The notes below the pieces were generated by a model. That model was not told where the DNA came from. It saw only the letters and a program-made list of their open reading frames with translations, and did not search any database. Position numbers and translations under genes: made by a program. Positions 32,085-40,767 of a DNA stretch of 50,087 nucleotides are shown here, piece after piece. Origin of the DNA: Anaeromicrobium sp. (GTDB lineage Bacteria > Bacillota > Clostridia > Peptostreptococcales > Thermotaleaceae); assembly GCF_025210435.1 (NCBI RefSeq), contig NZ_JAOART010000056.1, forward strand, positions 1 to 50,087. Reading direction: 5' to 3'. Position 1 is the first letter of the stretch, and the number at the start of each line of letters is the position of its first letter.

Positions 32085-33512
32085 ATGGAATATGTAAGAA
32101 AAAAACTAGAAAAAATAAATTCTATTGAATTATTTAAACATGGGAAGTTCTATTTGATAGGCAATATATTGTCAAAAGGATTATTATTTTTGACAATGCC
32201 AATATATATAAGGATATTACCTTCACCAAGTGAATATGGATTATTAAATATTTATAGTTCAGTAGTAAATATGTTAGTTATAATACTTGGCTTAAATGTA
32301 CATGCTGCTTTATTAAGATATTATCATGAGAAAGATGGTCAGTTCAGTTGGTTTTGCAGTAGCATAGTAAAGTCTTTACTTATTTTTGATGTTCTAATTC
32401 TTTTTATAATAAATAGATATAAGAACGTATTTTCAATATATTTAAATATAGATTCCAATATATTGATAGTGATTGTAATAGTAACGATATTGCAAATATA
32501 TTTAAATATGTATTTGACATATTTAAAGGCAAGCAAACAAAGTAATAGTTTCTTAAAATTATCTGTATTATCTAACCTATTTATAATATTATTATCAATA
32601 GTAATAATGTTATTTTTAAAGGAAAAAAAATATCTAGGGGAAATATACTCGAAAGTTCTAATTAACTTTATAGTTATACTTTTTCTAGCCATCAAATTTG
32701 TAAAGATTTATAAGAATAAAAAATTAAACTTTAACCATATAAAATATGTATTATTATATAGTGCACCATTAATACCGCACTCGTTATCTAACTATTTGTT
32801 AGCTCATGCAGATAAGATATTAATAAATAAGTATGTGGGAAGCTATGAGACCGGAATATATTCATTAGCTTATAACATAGGAATGATAATGAATGTAATA
32901 GTTATATCACTAAATAACGCATGGGTCCCAATATTTTTTGAGAAATTACGCGAAGAAAAATATTCTGAGATAGAGTTAGTGGCAAAGAAGTATACAAGTT
33001 TTATATTTATAGCTGCATCTTTTCTGATTGTATTTTCAAAAGAACTGATAGGTTTTATAGCCAAAAGAGATTACTATGAAGGAGTATATATGATACCTAT
33101 AGTTATAATAGGTTATGTATTTGTATTTTTATATACGATATATACAAATTACGCTTTTTACTATAAAAAAACTATCTTAATATCAATGAATACTATTATT
33201 GCAGGGATTATAAATATAGCATTAAACTGTATATTTATACCAAAAGCAGGATATATTGCAGCTGCATATACTACACTATTTTCTTATGTAATATTATTTA
33301 TACTGCATTATTTTAATTCTAAATATTTAATAAAAGCTAGAGTGGTAAGCATTAAAATTTTTATGAAACCAATTATAGGTATATTTTTTACGATGTTAGT
33401 CTTTTATTTTACCAATATATATATAATTAATTACTTAGTAGGTGTATTGATTAAATTAGTTATTATAACAGTGATAGTAAGTATCATCTTAAAAATGAAT
33501 AGAAAAGGATGA
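32085..33512 (+). CDS. Wzx-type polysaccharide flippase
   Basis: The 475-residue protein has about twelve to fourteen membrane helices and belongs to the MOP/Wzx group that moves undecaprenyl-linked repeat units across the membrane. The N-terminal LFKHGKFYLIGNILSKGLLF and MPIYIRILPSPSEYGLLNIY are typical of polysaccharide biosynthesis proteins. YSAPLIPHSLSNYLLAHADK and the following ILINKYVGSYETGIYSLAYN mark the second half of the inverted repeat fold. It is the only flippase gene seen in the window, which suggests that it serves the whole locus. The start is ATG; the best upstream purine stretch is GAAAGG. Confidence 0.9.
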   Translation: MEYVRKKLEKINSIELFKHGKFYLIGNILSKGLLFLTMPIYIRILPSPSEYGLLNIYSSVVNMLVIILGLNVHAALLRYYHEKDGQFSWFCSSIVKSLLIFDVLILFIINRYKNVFSIYLNIDSNILIVIVIVTILQIYLNMYLTYLKASKQSNSFLKLSVLSNLFIILLSIVIMLFLKEKKYLGEIYSKVLINFIVILFLAIKFVKIYKNKKLNFNHIKYVLLYSAPLIPHSLSNYLLAHADKILINKYVGSYETGIYSLAYNIGMIMNVIVISLNNAWVPIFFEKLREEKYSEIELVAKKYTSFIFIAASFLIVFSKELIGFIAKRDYYEGVYMIPIVIIGYVFVFLYTIYTNYAFYYKKTILISMNTIIAGIINIALNCIFIPKAGYIAAAYTTLFSYVILFILHYFNSKYLIKARVVSIKIFMKPIIGIFFTMLVFYFTNIYIINYLVGVLIKLVIITVIVSIILKMNRKG

Positions 33513-33516
33513 AAAT

Positions 33517-34674
33517 ATGTATAATTCATTATTAAAATTAATTAAAATGATATTTAAGAATAAACATTATTTTGAGATAAGCAAAGAAATTCAGATGGAA
33601 TATCTTAATAAAATTTCAAAAAAATTAATAAGAGAAGATTTTGTTATGAGAAGTTTTTTGCAATATAAGTGCCAAACTTTTAAACAGCCGAGAATTAAAA
33701 TGTTTATACTAAATGTAGTATGTACACTAGCCATACTACCTACTATAATGGTTCTTTTTATTAGTTATAAGTACCATAAGAATAAATTAAATATATCAGA
33801 AAAAAAATATGAAAATATTGCAATTAACTTTGGATATTATGACAAAATCCCCAGTATGTTAGTTAAAAAATATAAGATAAAAGAAATGTATAAAAAATAT
33901 ATTTTGACATATGAAGATATAAGATTTTTATTTAAAAGAATTATAAGTAAGCATCCATTTAATGGATATTTTATAATGAAGAACATAATAAAAATTGCAT
34001 TGTACAGCTATAATGTTACGCTACAAAATCCTGAAGCTATTTTAGTAAATTGTGAGTATTCTTTTACTTCATCTATTTTAACACTATATTGCAATTTTAA
34101 AGGTATTAAACATATAAATTTCATGCATGGAGAAAAATTATTAATTGTTAGAGACTCTTTTGTAAAATTTGATGAATTTTATATATGGGATGAATACTAT
34201 AAAAATATATTTAAAAAACTAAAGGCTGATGAAAAACAGTTTATAGTAAATCTGCCTGAAAATTTAGAAAAATACAAGTGTGGAGAGTATTCAGAAACAA
34301 AAACTTTAACCTACTATTTACAAGGAGATGAAACTCACCAGCAACTAAACTTGATTAAAAATAAATTACAACAAATAAAAGATAGGAAGCATTTGAATAT
34401 AAGAATAAGACCTCATCCAAGATATGGAGATAGGAATGTAGTAAGTAAAGTTCTTAAAGATTTTAATATAGAGTATGATAAAAACATTATTGATTCATTA
34501 AAGGAAGCAGAATTTATAGTTTCTAAATATTCTACAGTCATATTCGAAGGGTATTTAATGAATAAAAAAATAGTTATTGATGATATAAGTAATAAAAAAT
34601 TTTATGGGAAGTTAAAAGATCTAGATTATATTATTTTAAACAAAAAACATATAAAGCTAAGTGAAGTGATTTGA
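33517..34674 (+). CDS. Unassigned GT-B-like protein, candidate nonulosonate transferase
   Basis: The 385-residue protein is not a clear member of a family I know. A hydrophobic stretch lies near residues 67-88. The second half has features shared by bacterial sialyltransferases and capsule transferases of the GT38/GT52/GT80 type: HGEKL near 205, a strand-loop IRIRPHPRYGD near 298 (His-Pro motif), and SKYSTVIFEGYLMNKK near 340 (Ser/Thr motif). These would bind CMP-sugar. No DxD motif of GT-A enzymes is visible. It stands between the flippase and polymerase genes, just after the CMP-nonulosonate pathway, which needs a transferase not seen elsewhere in the window. The function is an inference. 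ATG start, AAAGGATG just upstream. Confidence 0.5.
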   Translation: MYNSLLKLIKMIFKNKHYFEISKEIQMEYLNKISKKLIREDFVMRSFLQYKCQTFKQPRIKMFILNVVCTLAILPTIMVLFISYKYHKNKLNISEKKYENIAINFGYYDKIPSMLVKKYKIKEMYKKYILTYEDIRFLFKRIISKHPFNGYFIMKNIIKIALYSYNVTLQNPEAILVNCEYSFTSSILTLYCNFKGIKHINFMHGEKLLIVRDSFVKFDEFYIWDEYYKNIFKKLKADEKQFIVNLPENLEKYKCGEYSETKTLTYYLQGDETHQQLNLIKNKLQQIKDRKHLNIRIRPHPRYGDRNVVSKVLKDFNIEYDKNIIDSLKEAEFIVSKYSTVIFEGYLMNKKIVIDDISNKKFYGKLKDLDYIILNKKHIKLSEVI

Positions 34675-34676
34675 TT

Positions 34677-35816
34677 ATGAGAGCAGAATTATTGATATTT
34701 AATACAGTATTTTCAATATTGCTATATTTGTTTATAAAGTTTAAGGAATATAAAAGTTCATTAGTTCCGTTATATATTTTTTGGCTAGGAACGTTTTATA
34801 TACAAAACATTTATTATTATTATCTTAATGGACAAACTTATAGAATTTTTTCTGATAAAACATTGCTTATATTTATAAATATATCCACATTAGTTTTTAT
34901 GAACGCAATAATATTGTTAATATTAAAAAAAATTAAATGGTTTAAACATGTAAAAACTCGAATAAAATTCAGAAAAACCAAATTATTAAGTATATATTTT
35001 AATACAATAGCATTTGTTATAGTTATATATGCGCTAATATATATCAATAAATTTCCTTTAATTACACTGCTTAAAGGCAGTAACAATATTAGATTAGATA
35101 TATCAGGGGCAATACCTTATTATTTTACGGTTTCAACGTTTGCTTATTTTATATTACCAAGTTTTTATTTTTTTAGTGGTAAAAAAAGGTATTTAATTTT
35201 ATTTTTTTTGTTTGCAGTATTATCTTTACATAAAGGTATATTAGTGTATACAATTCTATTTATATGGATAAATTGTTTTGACTACAGACTAAACAAAGAA
35301 ATGGTAATGTCTGGGGTTTTAATAGCTCTATTCTATTTGATTGCTAAAGATAAGCTAGTCTTCAACATTGAAACTATAAAATATTTATTTGAATCTTCTA
35401 TTAGACGATTTTTTATAACTCAAGGTTCAGGGTTTATAGTAAGATTAGACATGTTAGAAAGCGGATTTAAATTTGTAGGAAAAGATATAAAAAGAGCAGT
35501 ATATGACAAAATATATGGAGGTGCTGGAGGAGCACCAACTTATTTTCTTGGAAACTTAATAGTAAGTTTTGGATATATAAAAGGTTTCATAATACACTCT
35601 AGTATATTAAGTTTAATTTATTATATATCTAGTATTATTGATTATAATTACAAGAAGAATAACGGTGTTAAGTGGATTTTCTTTAGTATAATATTTATTA
35701 TAGGAAATACAGAAATAACATTAGCTAATTTACCACGCGTAATAGCGATAATATTTAATTTCTTTATAATATTTATCTTAAATATAAATGCAAAATTGTT
35801 AAGAAGGAAAAACTAA
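34677..35816 (+). CDS. Wzy-like repeat-unit polymerase (membrane protein)
   Basis: The 379-residue integral membrane protein has about ten to twelve helices. A conserved-looking extracytoplasmic loop near residues 235-290 is rich in Arg and Gly (RRFFITQGSGFIVRLDMLES, YGGAGGAPTYFLGNL). This layout, and its place beside the flippase and transferase genes, fits an O-antigen/capsule polymerase of the oligosaccharide repeat unit polymerase group. Sequence of Wzy proteins is poorly conserved, so the call is from topology and context. I chose ATG at 34677, 2 bases after the previous stop; an in-frame TTG at 34671 would overlap it. Confidence 0.7.
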   Translation: MRAELLIFNTVFSILLYLFIKFKEYKSSLVPLYIFWLGTFYIQNIYYYYLNGQTYRIFSDKTLLIFINISTLVFMNAIILLILKKIKWFKHVKTRIKFRKTKLLSIYFNTIAFVIVIYALIYINKFPLITLLKGSNNIRLDISGAIPYYFTVSTFAYFILPSFYFFSGKKRYLILFFLFAVLSLHKGILVYTILFIWINCFDYRLNKEMVMSGVLIALFYLIAKDKLVFNIETIKYLFESSIRRFFITQGSGFIVRLDMLESGFKFVGKDIKRAVYDKIYGGAGGAPTYFLGNLIVSFGYIKGFIIHSSILSLIYYISSIIDYNYKKNNGVKWIFFSIIFIIGNTEITLANLPRVIAIIFNFFIIFILNINAKLLRRKN

Positions 35817-35970
35817 ATAAAACAAGTTATAGTAAATTAAGTTGCATAAATCATAATGGTTACATAAAAAGGGTGTTGATACTTAATGAAAAATTATTCA
35901 AGGTAAATTGAATATCATGCAAAGTAAATGGAACTTTTAAGATAAGGTCAATAATAGGAGGACGGTAAAG

Positions 35971-37290
35971 TTGAAAAAAACATGTATTAGTTTACTGATG
36001 ATTGTTATAATTAGAATGTTAATTCCACAAAGCCTTATCACTAAAAATGTTGATCAATTAGTAATATCAAAAGAAGGGGCTAGTAGAGCAACTGCTTATG
36101 TAGAAAGCAATAAAATATTGAGTTATAAAGACACTATATTTGTAACCTACTTAGAAAATGGAGATGATAATAAATTTAGAGTAATACTAGCAGAAATAAA
36201 AAAAAATCAAATTCAAAATAAGGTTTGTGTAGGATATTCGTTAACTAATCATGGAGGGGCGAGTATAAAGTTTGATAAAACCGGTAGGATATATATAGTT
36301 TATGGAGGACATATATCAGGTTTAAAAATAAGATATAGTAAAAAACCACTTGATATAAGTGATTTAAGCAAAGAAATTGACATAACTGAGGAAGGTACAG
36401 GCTTAACATATCCTTCTTTTGAGATAGATGATTACAATAATATGCACTTAATATGTAGAAAAATGAATTTAAATGAAAATTTAAGCCCATCAAAACCGAG
36501 TTTGAATTATTTTAAGATAGACATAGGGAATGGATTTAAAATATCATCAAATAAAGAATTAATAAGTTTTTCAGAATATAAATATGGGAATTTCACCTCT
36601 AGTATAGGGATAAAAGATAATGTAATAAGTATTATATATAGAATATATCTAAAAGACAATAATAAAGAACTTAATAAGACATCGTACGGATATATAAAAA
36701 GTGTAGATCTTGGACAAAATTTCGTGAATTATAAAGGTAAAAGAGTACAATTACCTATAACCTTTAATTCCAACTCAAATTTAGAGATATCAGAAAAAAT
36801 TTTGCCCTACATAAGTAATATTGCATATACATCATATGGGGAAATTAAGTTCATATTAACAGAATTAGACGAAAAAAGTGAAAATAGCTATGTTATAAGT
36901 ATTGATGACAAGATGTATAAAAAAGAAAGATTGAATAAGATATACAATTCATTAGACGAAAGAAAAATTAATGTTTATATAGGAATTTCTATAGATAGGG
37001 ATAATAATATATTTTTAGTTTTTTCGACTGTACCAAATACAAAAGATGAATTATGGGATAGTGGGAATAATAGAATAAGTTATTTTAAAATTAATAAAAA
37101 TGATGTTGATTTAATTTATAATAATATAAAAAGCGCAGAGAATATGTCTTGGCTTCCTAATATAGAGCAAAATAGGAATCATTTATCTAATAAAAATAAA
37201 CATATACCTATAATTATTTTTTCACAAGGGCAAACAACTAACGATTTATATAGAAAAGTAGATAGTAAAGTAATAATTATAGATTTTTAA
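35971..37290 (+). CDS. Secreted BNR-4-like beta-propeller protein
   Basis: The 439-residue protein begins with a signal peptide or anchor (residues about 4-20) and is otherwise soluble. It resembles the BNR repeat-containing (PF15892-like) seven-bladed propellers: GGASIKFDKTGRIYIVYGGH then ISGLKIRYSKKPLDISDL and EGTGLTYPSFEIDDYNNMHL are the most telling parts. Some propellers of this group are polysaccharide lyases or sialidase-like enzymes; others only bind. I cannot name a catalytic set. Its position among flippase, polymerase and GT genes suggests that it cuts, edits or binds the exported polymer outside the cell. The start is TTG with AGGAGG 9 bases upstream. The 154-bp gap in front holds nothing that I recognise. 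Confidence 0.65.
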   Translation: MKKTCISLLMIVIIRMLIPQSLITKNVDQLVISKEGASRATAYVESNKILSYKDTIFVTYLENGDDNKFRVILAEIKKNQIQNKVCVGYSLTNHGGASIKFDKTGRIYIVYGGHISGLKIRYSKKPLDISDLSKEIDITEEGTGLTYPSFEIDDYNNMHLICRKMNLNENLSPSKPSLNYFKIDIGNGFKISSNKELISFSEYKYGNFTSSIGIKDNVISIIYRIYLKDNNKELNKTSYGYIKSVDLGQNFVNYKGKRVQLPITFNSNSNLEISEKILPYISNIAYTSYGEIKFILTELDEKSENSYVISIDDKMYKKERLNKIYNSLDERKINVYIGISIDRDNNIFLVFSTVPNTKDELWDSGNNRISYFKINKNDVDLIYNNIKSAENMSWLPNIEQNRNHLSNKNKHIPIIIFSQGQTTNDLYRKVDSKVIIIDF

Positions 37291-37311
37291 AACATAAAAA
37301 GGGAGATAAAA

Positions 37312-38070
37312 ATGGATAACAGTAGTATTTTAATATCAATAATAACACCTGTATATAATTCAGAAAGGTTTCTAAAAAAAACTATTCAATATGTACAGAA
37401 ACAAACTTATACAAATTGGGAGATGATAGTAGTCGATGATTGTTCAATTGATAATTCTGAAAGAATAATTAGAGATATAATGGAGAAAGATCATAGAATA
37501 AAATACATTAAATTAGAAAAAAATTCAGGTGCTGCTATAGCACGAAATACGGCAATAGAAAAGGCTAAAGGAAGGTTTATAGCATTTTTGGATAGTGATG
37601 ACTTGTGGGAATACAATAAATTAGAAACACAGTTGAAATTCATGTTAGAAAATAATATAGCTTTTTCATTTACGTCATATTCTTTTATAGATGAAGATGG
37701 AAAAGAATTAAATAAGGTTGTAAGAGTACCTAAGAAGATTAATTATGAAGAACTATTAAAGAATACTATAATTCATTGTTTTACAGTTATGATAGATAAA
37801 GATAAAGTCGGAGATTTTAGAATGCCTCTAGTTAGAAAAGGGCAAGACTTTGCAACTTGGCTTTCAATATTGAAAAAAGGTTTTTATGCATATGGAATAA
37901 ATATACATTTGGGTAAATATAGGATAGTAAATAATTCTTTATCCAGTAATAAATTAAAGGCTTTAAAAAGAACTTGGAATATATATAGGAATGTTGAAAA
38001 ACTATCATTTATTAAATCTACTTATGTATTTATTTTTTATTGTATTAATGCTATTAGAAAAAGATTATAA
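37312..38070 (+). CDS. Glycosyltransferase family 2 (GT-A fold)
   Basis: The 252-residue inverting glycosyltransferase begins with ISIITPVYNSERFLKKTIQY. It has VVDDCSIDNS and the metal-binding FLDSDDLWE (DxD near residue 94). GQDFATWLSILKKG near residue 185 is the usual acceptor/base region (an ED/QD-type motif). It resembles EpsJ/WfgS-type capsule glycosyltransferases. It is about normal in length, so it was not cut by the insertion element that follows. The start is ATG with AGGGAG upstream. Donor unknown. Confidence 0.92.
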   Translation: MDNSSILISIITPVYNSERFLKKTIQYVQKQTYTNWEMIVVDDCSIDNSERIIRDIMEKDHRIKYIKLEKNSGAAIARNTAIEKAKGRFIAFLDSDDLWEYNKLETQLKFMLENNIAFSFTSYSFIDEDGKELNKVVRVPKKINYEELLKNTIIHCFTVMIDKDKVGDFRMPLVRKGQDFATWLSILKKGFYAYGINIHLGKYRIVNNSLSSNKLKALKRTWNIYRNVEKLSFIKSTYVFIFYCINAIRKRL

Positions 38071-38189
38071 ATATACAGAGGTGAAGTCTGAAATATAGGA
38101 TAAAAGTTATAACTAAATAAAAGAGCATGGTAAACAAGCCATCTAATGATGACTTTCTTAAAATTATGTTAAGTAAATTTTAAAAAATA

Positions 38190-39671
38190 TTATACAATAT
38201 TAGTTTTGATTGAATAACCATATCGTTTAACTAGCAAAATCGCCTGATCTACCGTGATTTCACGGCTTACTGGAATATCAGATTTCTTATACAGATCAGC
38301 ATTATAAGGTTCCTTTTTCTTAAGGATATGATAGATGGCTGTTAAAAGCATTCGGGAAATTGCAATGATTGCACGTTTGTGACCACGACGCTTTTTGAGT
38401 TTTAAATAGCGGTTACGGATTTGAGGATGCTTTTCGCTTTTAACCACAGCAGTTGCACACTGAACAAGAAGTGGTTTAATGTAGCAACCAGCTTTTGAAA
38501 TCCTTACTGAGTTCTTCTTGCCGGCACTTTCGTTATTAGTAGGTGTAAGTCCTGCCCAAGAACACAAATGCTTAGCTGTCGGGAACACGTCCATGTTAAC
38601 GCCTATTTCTGAAATCACTGTAATGGCGGAAAAGATGTTTTTAAAGGACGGAACAGTTAAGATTAAATTGATTTCTTCGGAGTAGGACTCGGCAAGAGAA
38701 AGAATAATTTTTTCGAGGTCAGTTTTACGAAATTGAAGATCTTCATAGTGCTGTTTAATAACCTTTAATTTTTGAGCTTGCTGTGGTGTAATAAAACCGT
38801 CAATGGCTAGTTCTAGTTCAGGAAGTTTATTTTTCATAGAACCGTGAATTAAAGGTTCGATGTCAAAGGAAGTATCTATAGATTTCTGGTGTATAAACTT
38901 GCTTTATGCGGGCCTATTTCAGGAAAATATATTGAAAATCTTTTCCATTGAAGTCCTTGTCACAAGCGAAAGTGTGAATCTTCGGATATAGGTTCATGTG
39001 TCATGTTGGAGTAGCATAGGATGTTGTGACGTTCCTCAATTCCAAAGATTTTCAATATATTTTCCCTTATAGGCAAGTTACTGCATAAAACAAATTTAAA
39101 ATCAAGAAATCTATAAAGGATTATCCAAAAGCTTGTCAATGATTTTCATGGAGCTTTTGCCAAAGGTATCGGAAACAACACTACCAAGCTGGATATTAGA
39201 CACAGTTAAAGAGTTTTGAAGACGATTTTTCTCACTTGACATAAAGTTTGTAAGTTTAAACCTATAACGCATTAGGTCACGAAGCTGTCTTATAGCAAGT
39301 GGAGGCATAAAACTTCCAGCTACAAGGTCATGTTTAAATAAATTGGCAATCCATTTGGCATCTTTTTTATCAGTCTTTTTGCCACGGATAGCCTTAACAT
39401 ATTTAGGATGGGCAAGAGTAATGTTGCAGGAATCTTCAAGTACGTTAAACACAGGAATCCGGTATTTGCCGGTAGATTCCATACACACATCCTTACAGTT
39501 GTTTTCACAAAGCCACTGTGACAGCTGTCTCAACCCATTGGTATAGATAGAAAAGCGATGGCGTTTGTAAGTAGTAACTCCCTTGTTGTTGGTAGAAGCA
39601 ATGCAAGCAACAACAAAGGTTTTGTGGACATCAATGCCACAACAGATTTGATAGACAATTTTTAAAGCCAT
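38190..39671 (-). pseudogene. IS110-family transposase split by a palindromic repeat
   Basis: On the minus strand the gene starts at ATG 39671 (GAAAGGAG upstream). It encodes the DEDD RuvC-like half: D in CCGIDVHKTFVV, E in CMESTGKYRIPV, D/D in KKTDKKDAKWIA. At 39116 the reading frame runs into the repeat (38877-39115) and stops at once. Beyond the repeat the frame resumes with DTSFDIEPLIHGSMKNKLP and continues to 38190, giving the C-terminal Tnp_20 part (VISEIGVNMDVFPTAKHLCS, SWAGLTPTNNESAGKK). Without 240 bp the joined protein would be about 413 residues, normal for IS110. It is therefore a recently intact gene, now interrupted. A start at 39752 in the same frame has no RBS. Confidence 0.9.
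38877..39115. repeat. Palindromic mobile-element-like repeat, copy 3, inside IS110 transposase
   Basis: A 239-bp element bounded by perfect 11-bp terminal inverted repeats (TATAGATTTCT / AGAAATCTATA). A 22-bp perfect inner stem runs from GGAAAATATATTG on to AAAATCTTT, with its full partner on the right. It is homologous to 3201-3432 and 7193-7398. The flanks give no obvious long target duplication. Removing 38877-39116 restores the transposase frame, which fixes its edges within a base or two. Confidence 0.93.
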
Positions 39672-39975
39672 AGGGGAAACTCCTTTCAAAGAATTACAGG
39701 GATAGATAGCATTGACTGATTGTCCAGCAATAAACGAGTAATGTTTATACAAAGATAAGTCTGCGTGCTCAAAGTCACACTTATTTGTGCTTGGAAAGAC
39801 AATCTACACATATAATTATGCGGTTACTCCACAATTGGAGCAGCCCACTCACCTCCCCGTGATTTGTAGTTAACTATTATCCCTATGACTATAGAATAAT
39901 AAAAAATTAGCTCGAAGCCAAGGCATTTCATTACGTTTTGTGCCTAGAGCGAAGCGAAAGGAATGGATTATAATT
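39672..39975. other. Non-coding left end of the IS110 element (possible bridge RNA) and junction
   Basis: This 304-bp stretch upstream of the transposase start has no supported gene. In IS110 group elements the non-coding end next to the recombinase start encodes the structured bridge RNA (seekRNA), so this region is the candidate. Small hairpins are visible, such as CTCCACAATTGGAG near 39826-39839. A second hairpin (GCTC 39910-39913 with GAGC 39947-39950, enclosing AGGCA and TGCCT) is GC-richer than its surroundings and probably marks the element end or an older insertion. IS110 elements lack terminal inverted repeats, so I cannot fix the exact ends. Confidence 0.45.
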
Positions 39976-40767
39976 ATGAATATACTTATAGTAACTCAAG
40001 AAGATCCATTTTACATACCTATTTTTTTTGAAAGATTTATGGATGTATATGTAGAAGATTTCAATATACATATTAAGGGATTAATAATTCAAGAACCAAT
40101 AGGGGAAAAATCAATTTTAGGTTTGGCAAAAAAAATGTGGAACTTTTATGGACCAATAGACTTTTTAAAACAATCCTATAGATATGGATTGAGTAAATTA
40201 AACAATATACTATATTTTAAAGGCTTAAGAAAAAGTAATTTTTCAGTAGAGTATTTTGTAAAAAGCAGAGGAGTTTCTCTACTTAATTATAAAGATGTAA
40301 ATAGTAAAGAATTTATTGATTTTGTGGAGAAAGAGGAGATAGATTTAATAGTATCTGTTTCGGCATCTCAAATCTTTAAAAAGGAAATATTAAATACTCC
40401 CCAATATGGATGTATTAACATGCATAATGCACCCTTACCATATTATCGAGGAATGCTTCCTAATTTTTGGCAAATGTATAATGATGAAAAATGTAGTATA
40501 TTGACAATTCATCAGATGGTAGAGACGTTAGACAAAGGCGATATAATATATCAAAATGAAACTAAAATAACTGAGGATATGACATTAGATGATTTGATAA
40601 GAAAGACAAAATATAATTCTGCAGATACCTTATGGGAAGTATTATTAAAATATGAAAAAGGAACAATTAAAATGAAATCATTACCTGATGTGGAAGGGTC
40701 ATATTATACATTTCCTACAAAGAAAGATGTTTATGAGTTTAAAAAGAAAGGAAAAAGATTATTATGA
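39976..40767 (+). CDS. Formyltransferase family protein
   Basis: The 263-residue protein is of the methionyl-tRNA formyltransferase-like superfamily. The catalytic Asn-His pair is in CINMHNAPLPYYRGMLPNFW and the Asp in TLDKGDIIYQNE. It lacks a C-terminal OB domain, so it is shorter than the enzyme at 26213 and more like stand-alone sugar formyltransferases. The start is ATG at 39976. The nearest purine-rich site (AAAGGA, 39957-39962) is farther away than usual, and the region just upstream belongs to the inserted IS element, so native translation signals may have been lost. The same frame runs open from 39940 through the junction. It overlaps the deacetylase gene by ATGA. Confidence 0.82.
   Translation: MNILIVTQEDPFYIPIFFERFMDVYVEDFNIHIKGLIIQEPIGEKSILGLAKKMWNFYGPIDFLKQSYRYGLSKLNNILYFKGLRKSNFSVEYFVKSRGVSLLNYKDVNSKEFIDFVEKEEIDLIVSVSASQIFKKEILNTPQYGCINMHNAPLPYYRGMLPNFWQMYNDEKCSILTIHQMVETLDKGDIIYQNETKITEDMTLDDLIRKTKYNSADTLWEVLLKYEKGTIKMKSLPDVEGSYYTFPTKKDVYEFKKKGKRLL

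Noticed and set aside
39940-39975. A longer N-terminus for the formyltransferase
   Set aside because: It would be translated from the GC-richer IS end, has no RBS, and the family N-terminus (MNILIVTQ) starts at 39976.
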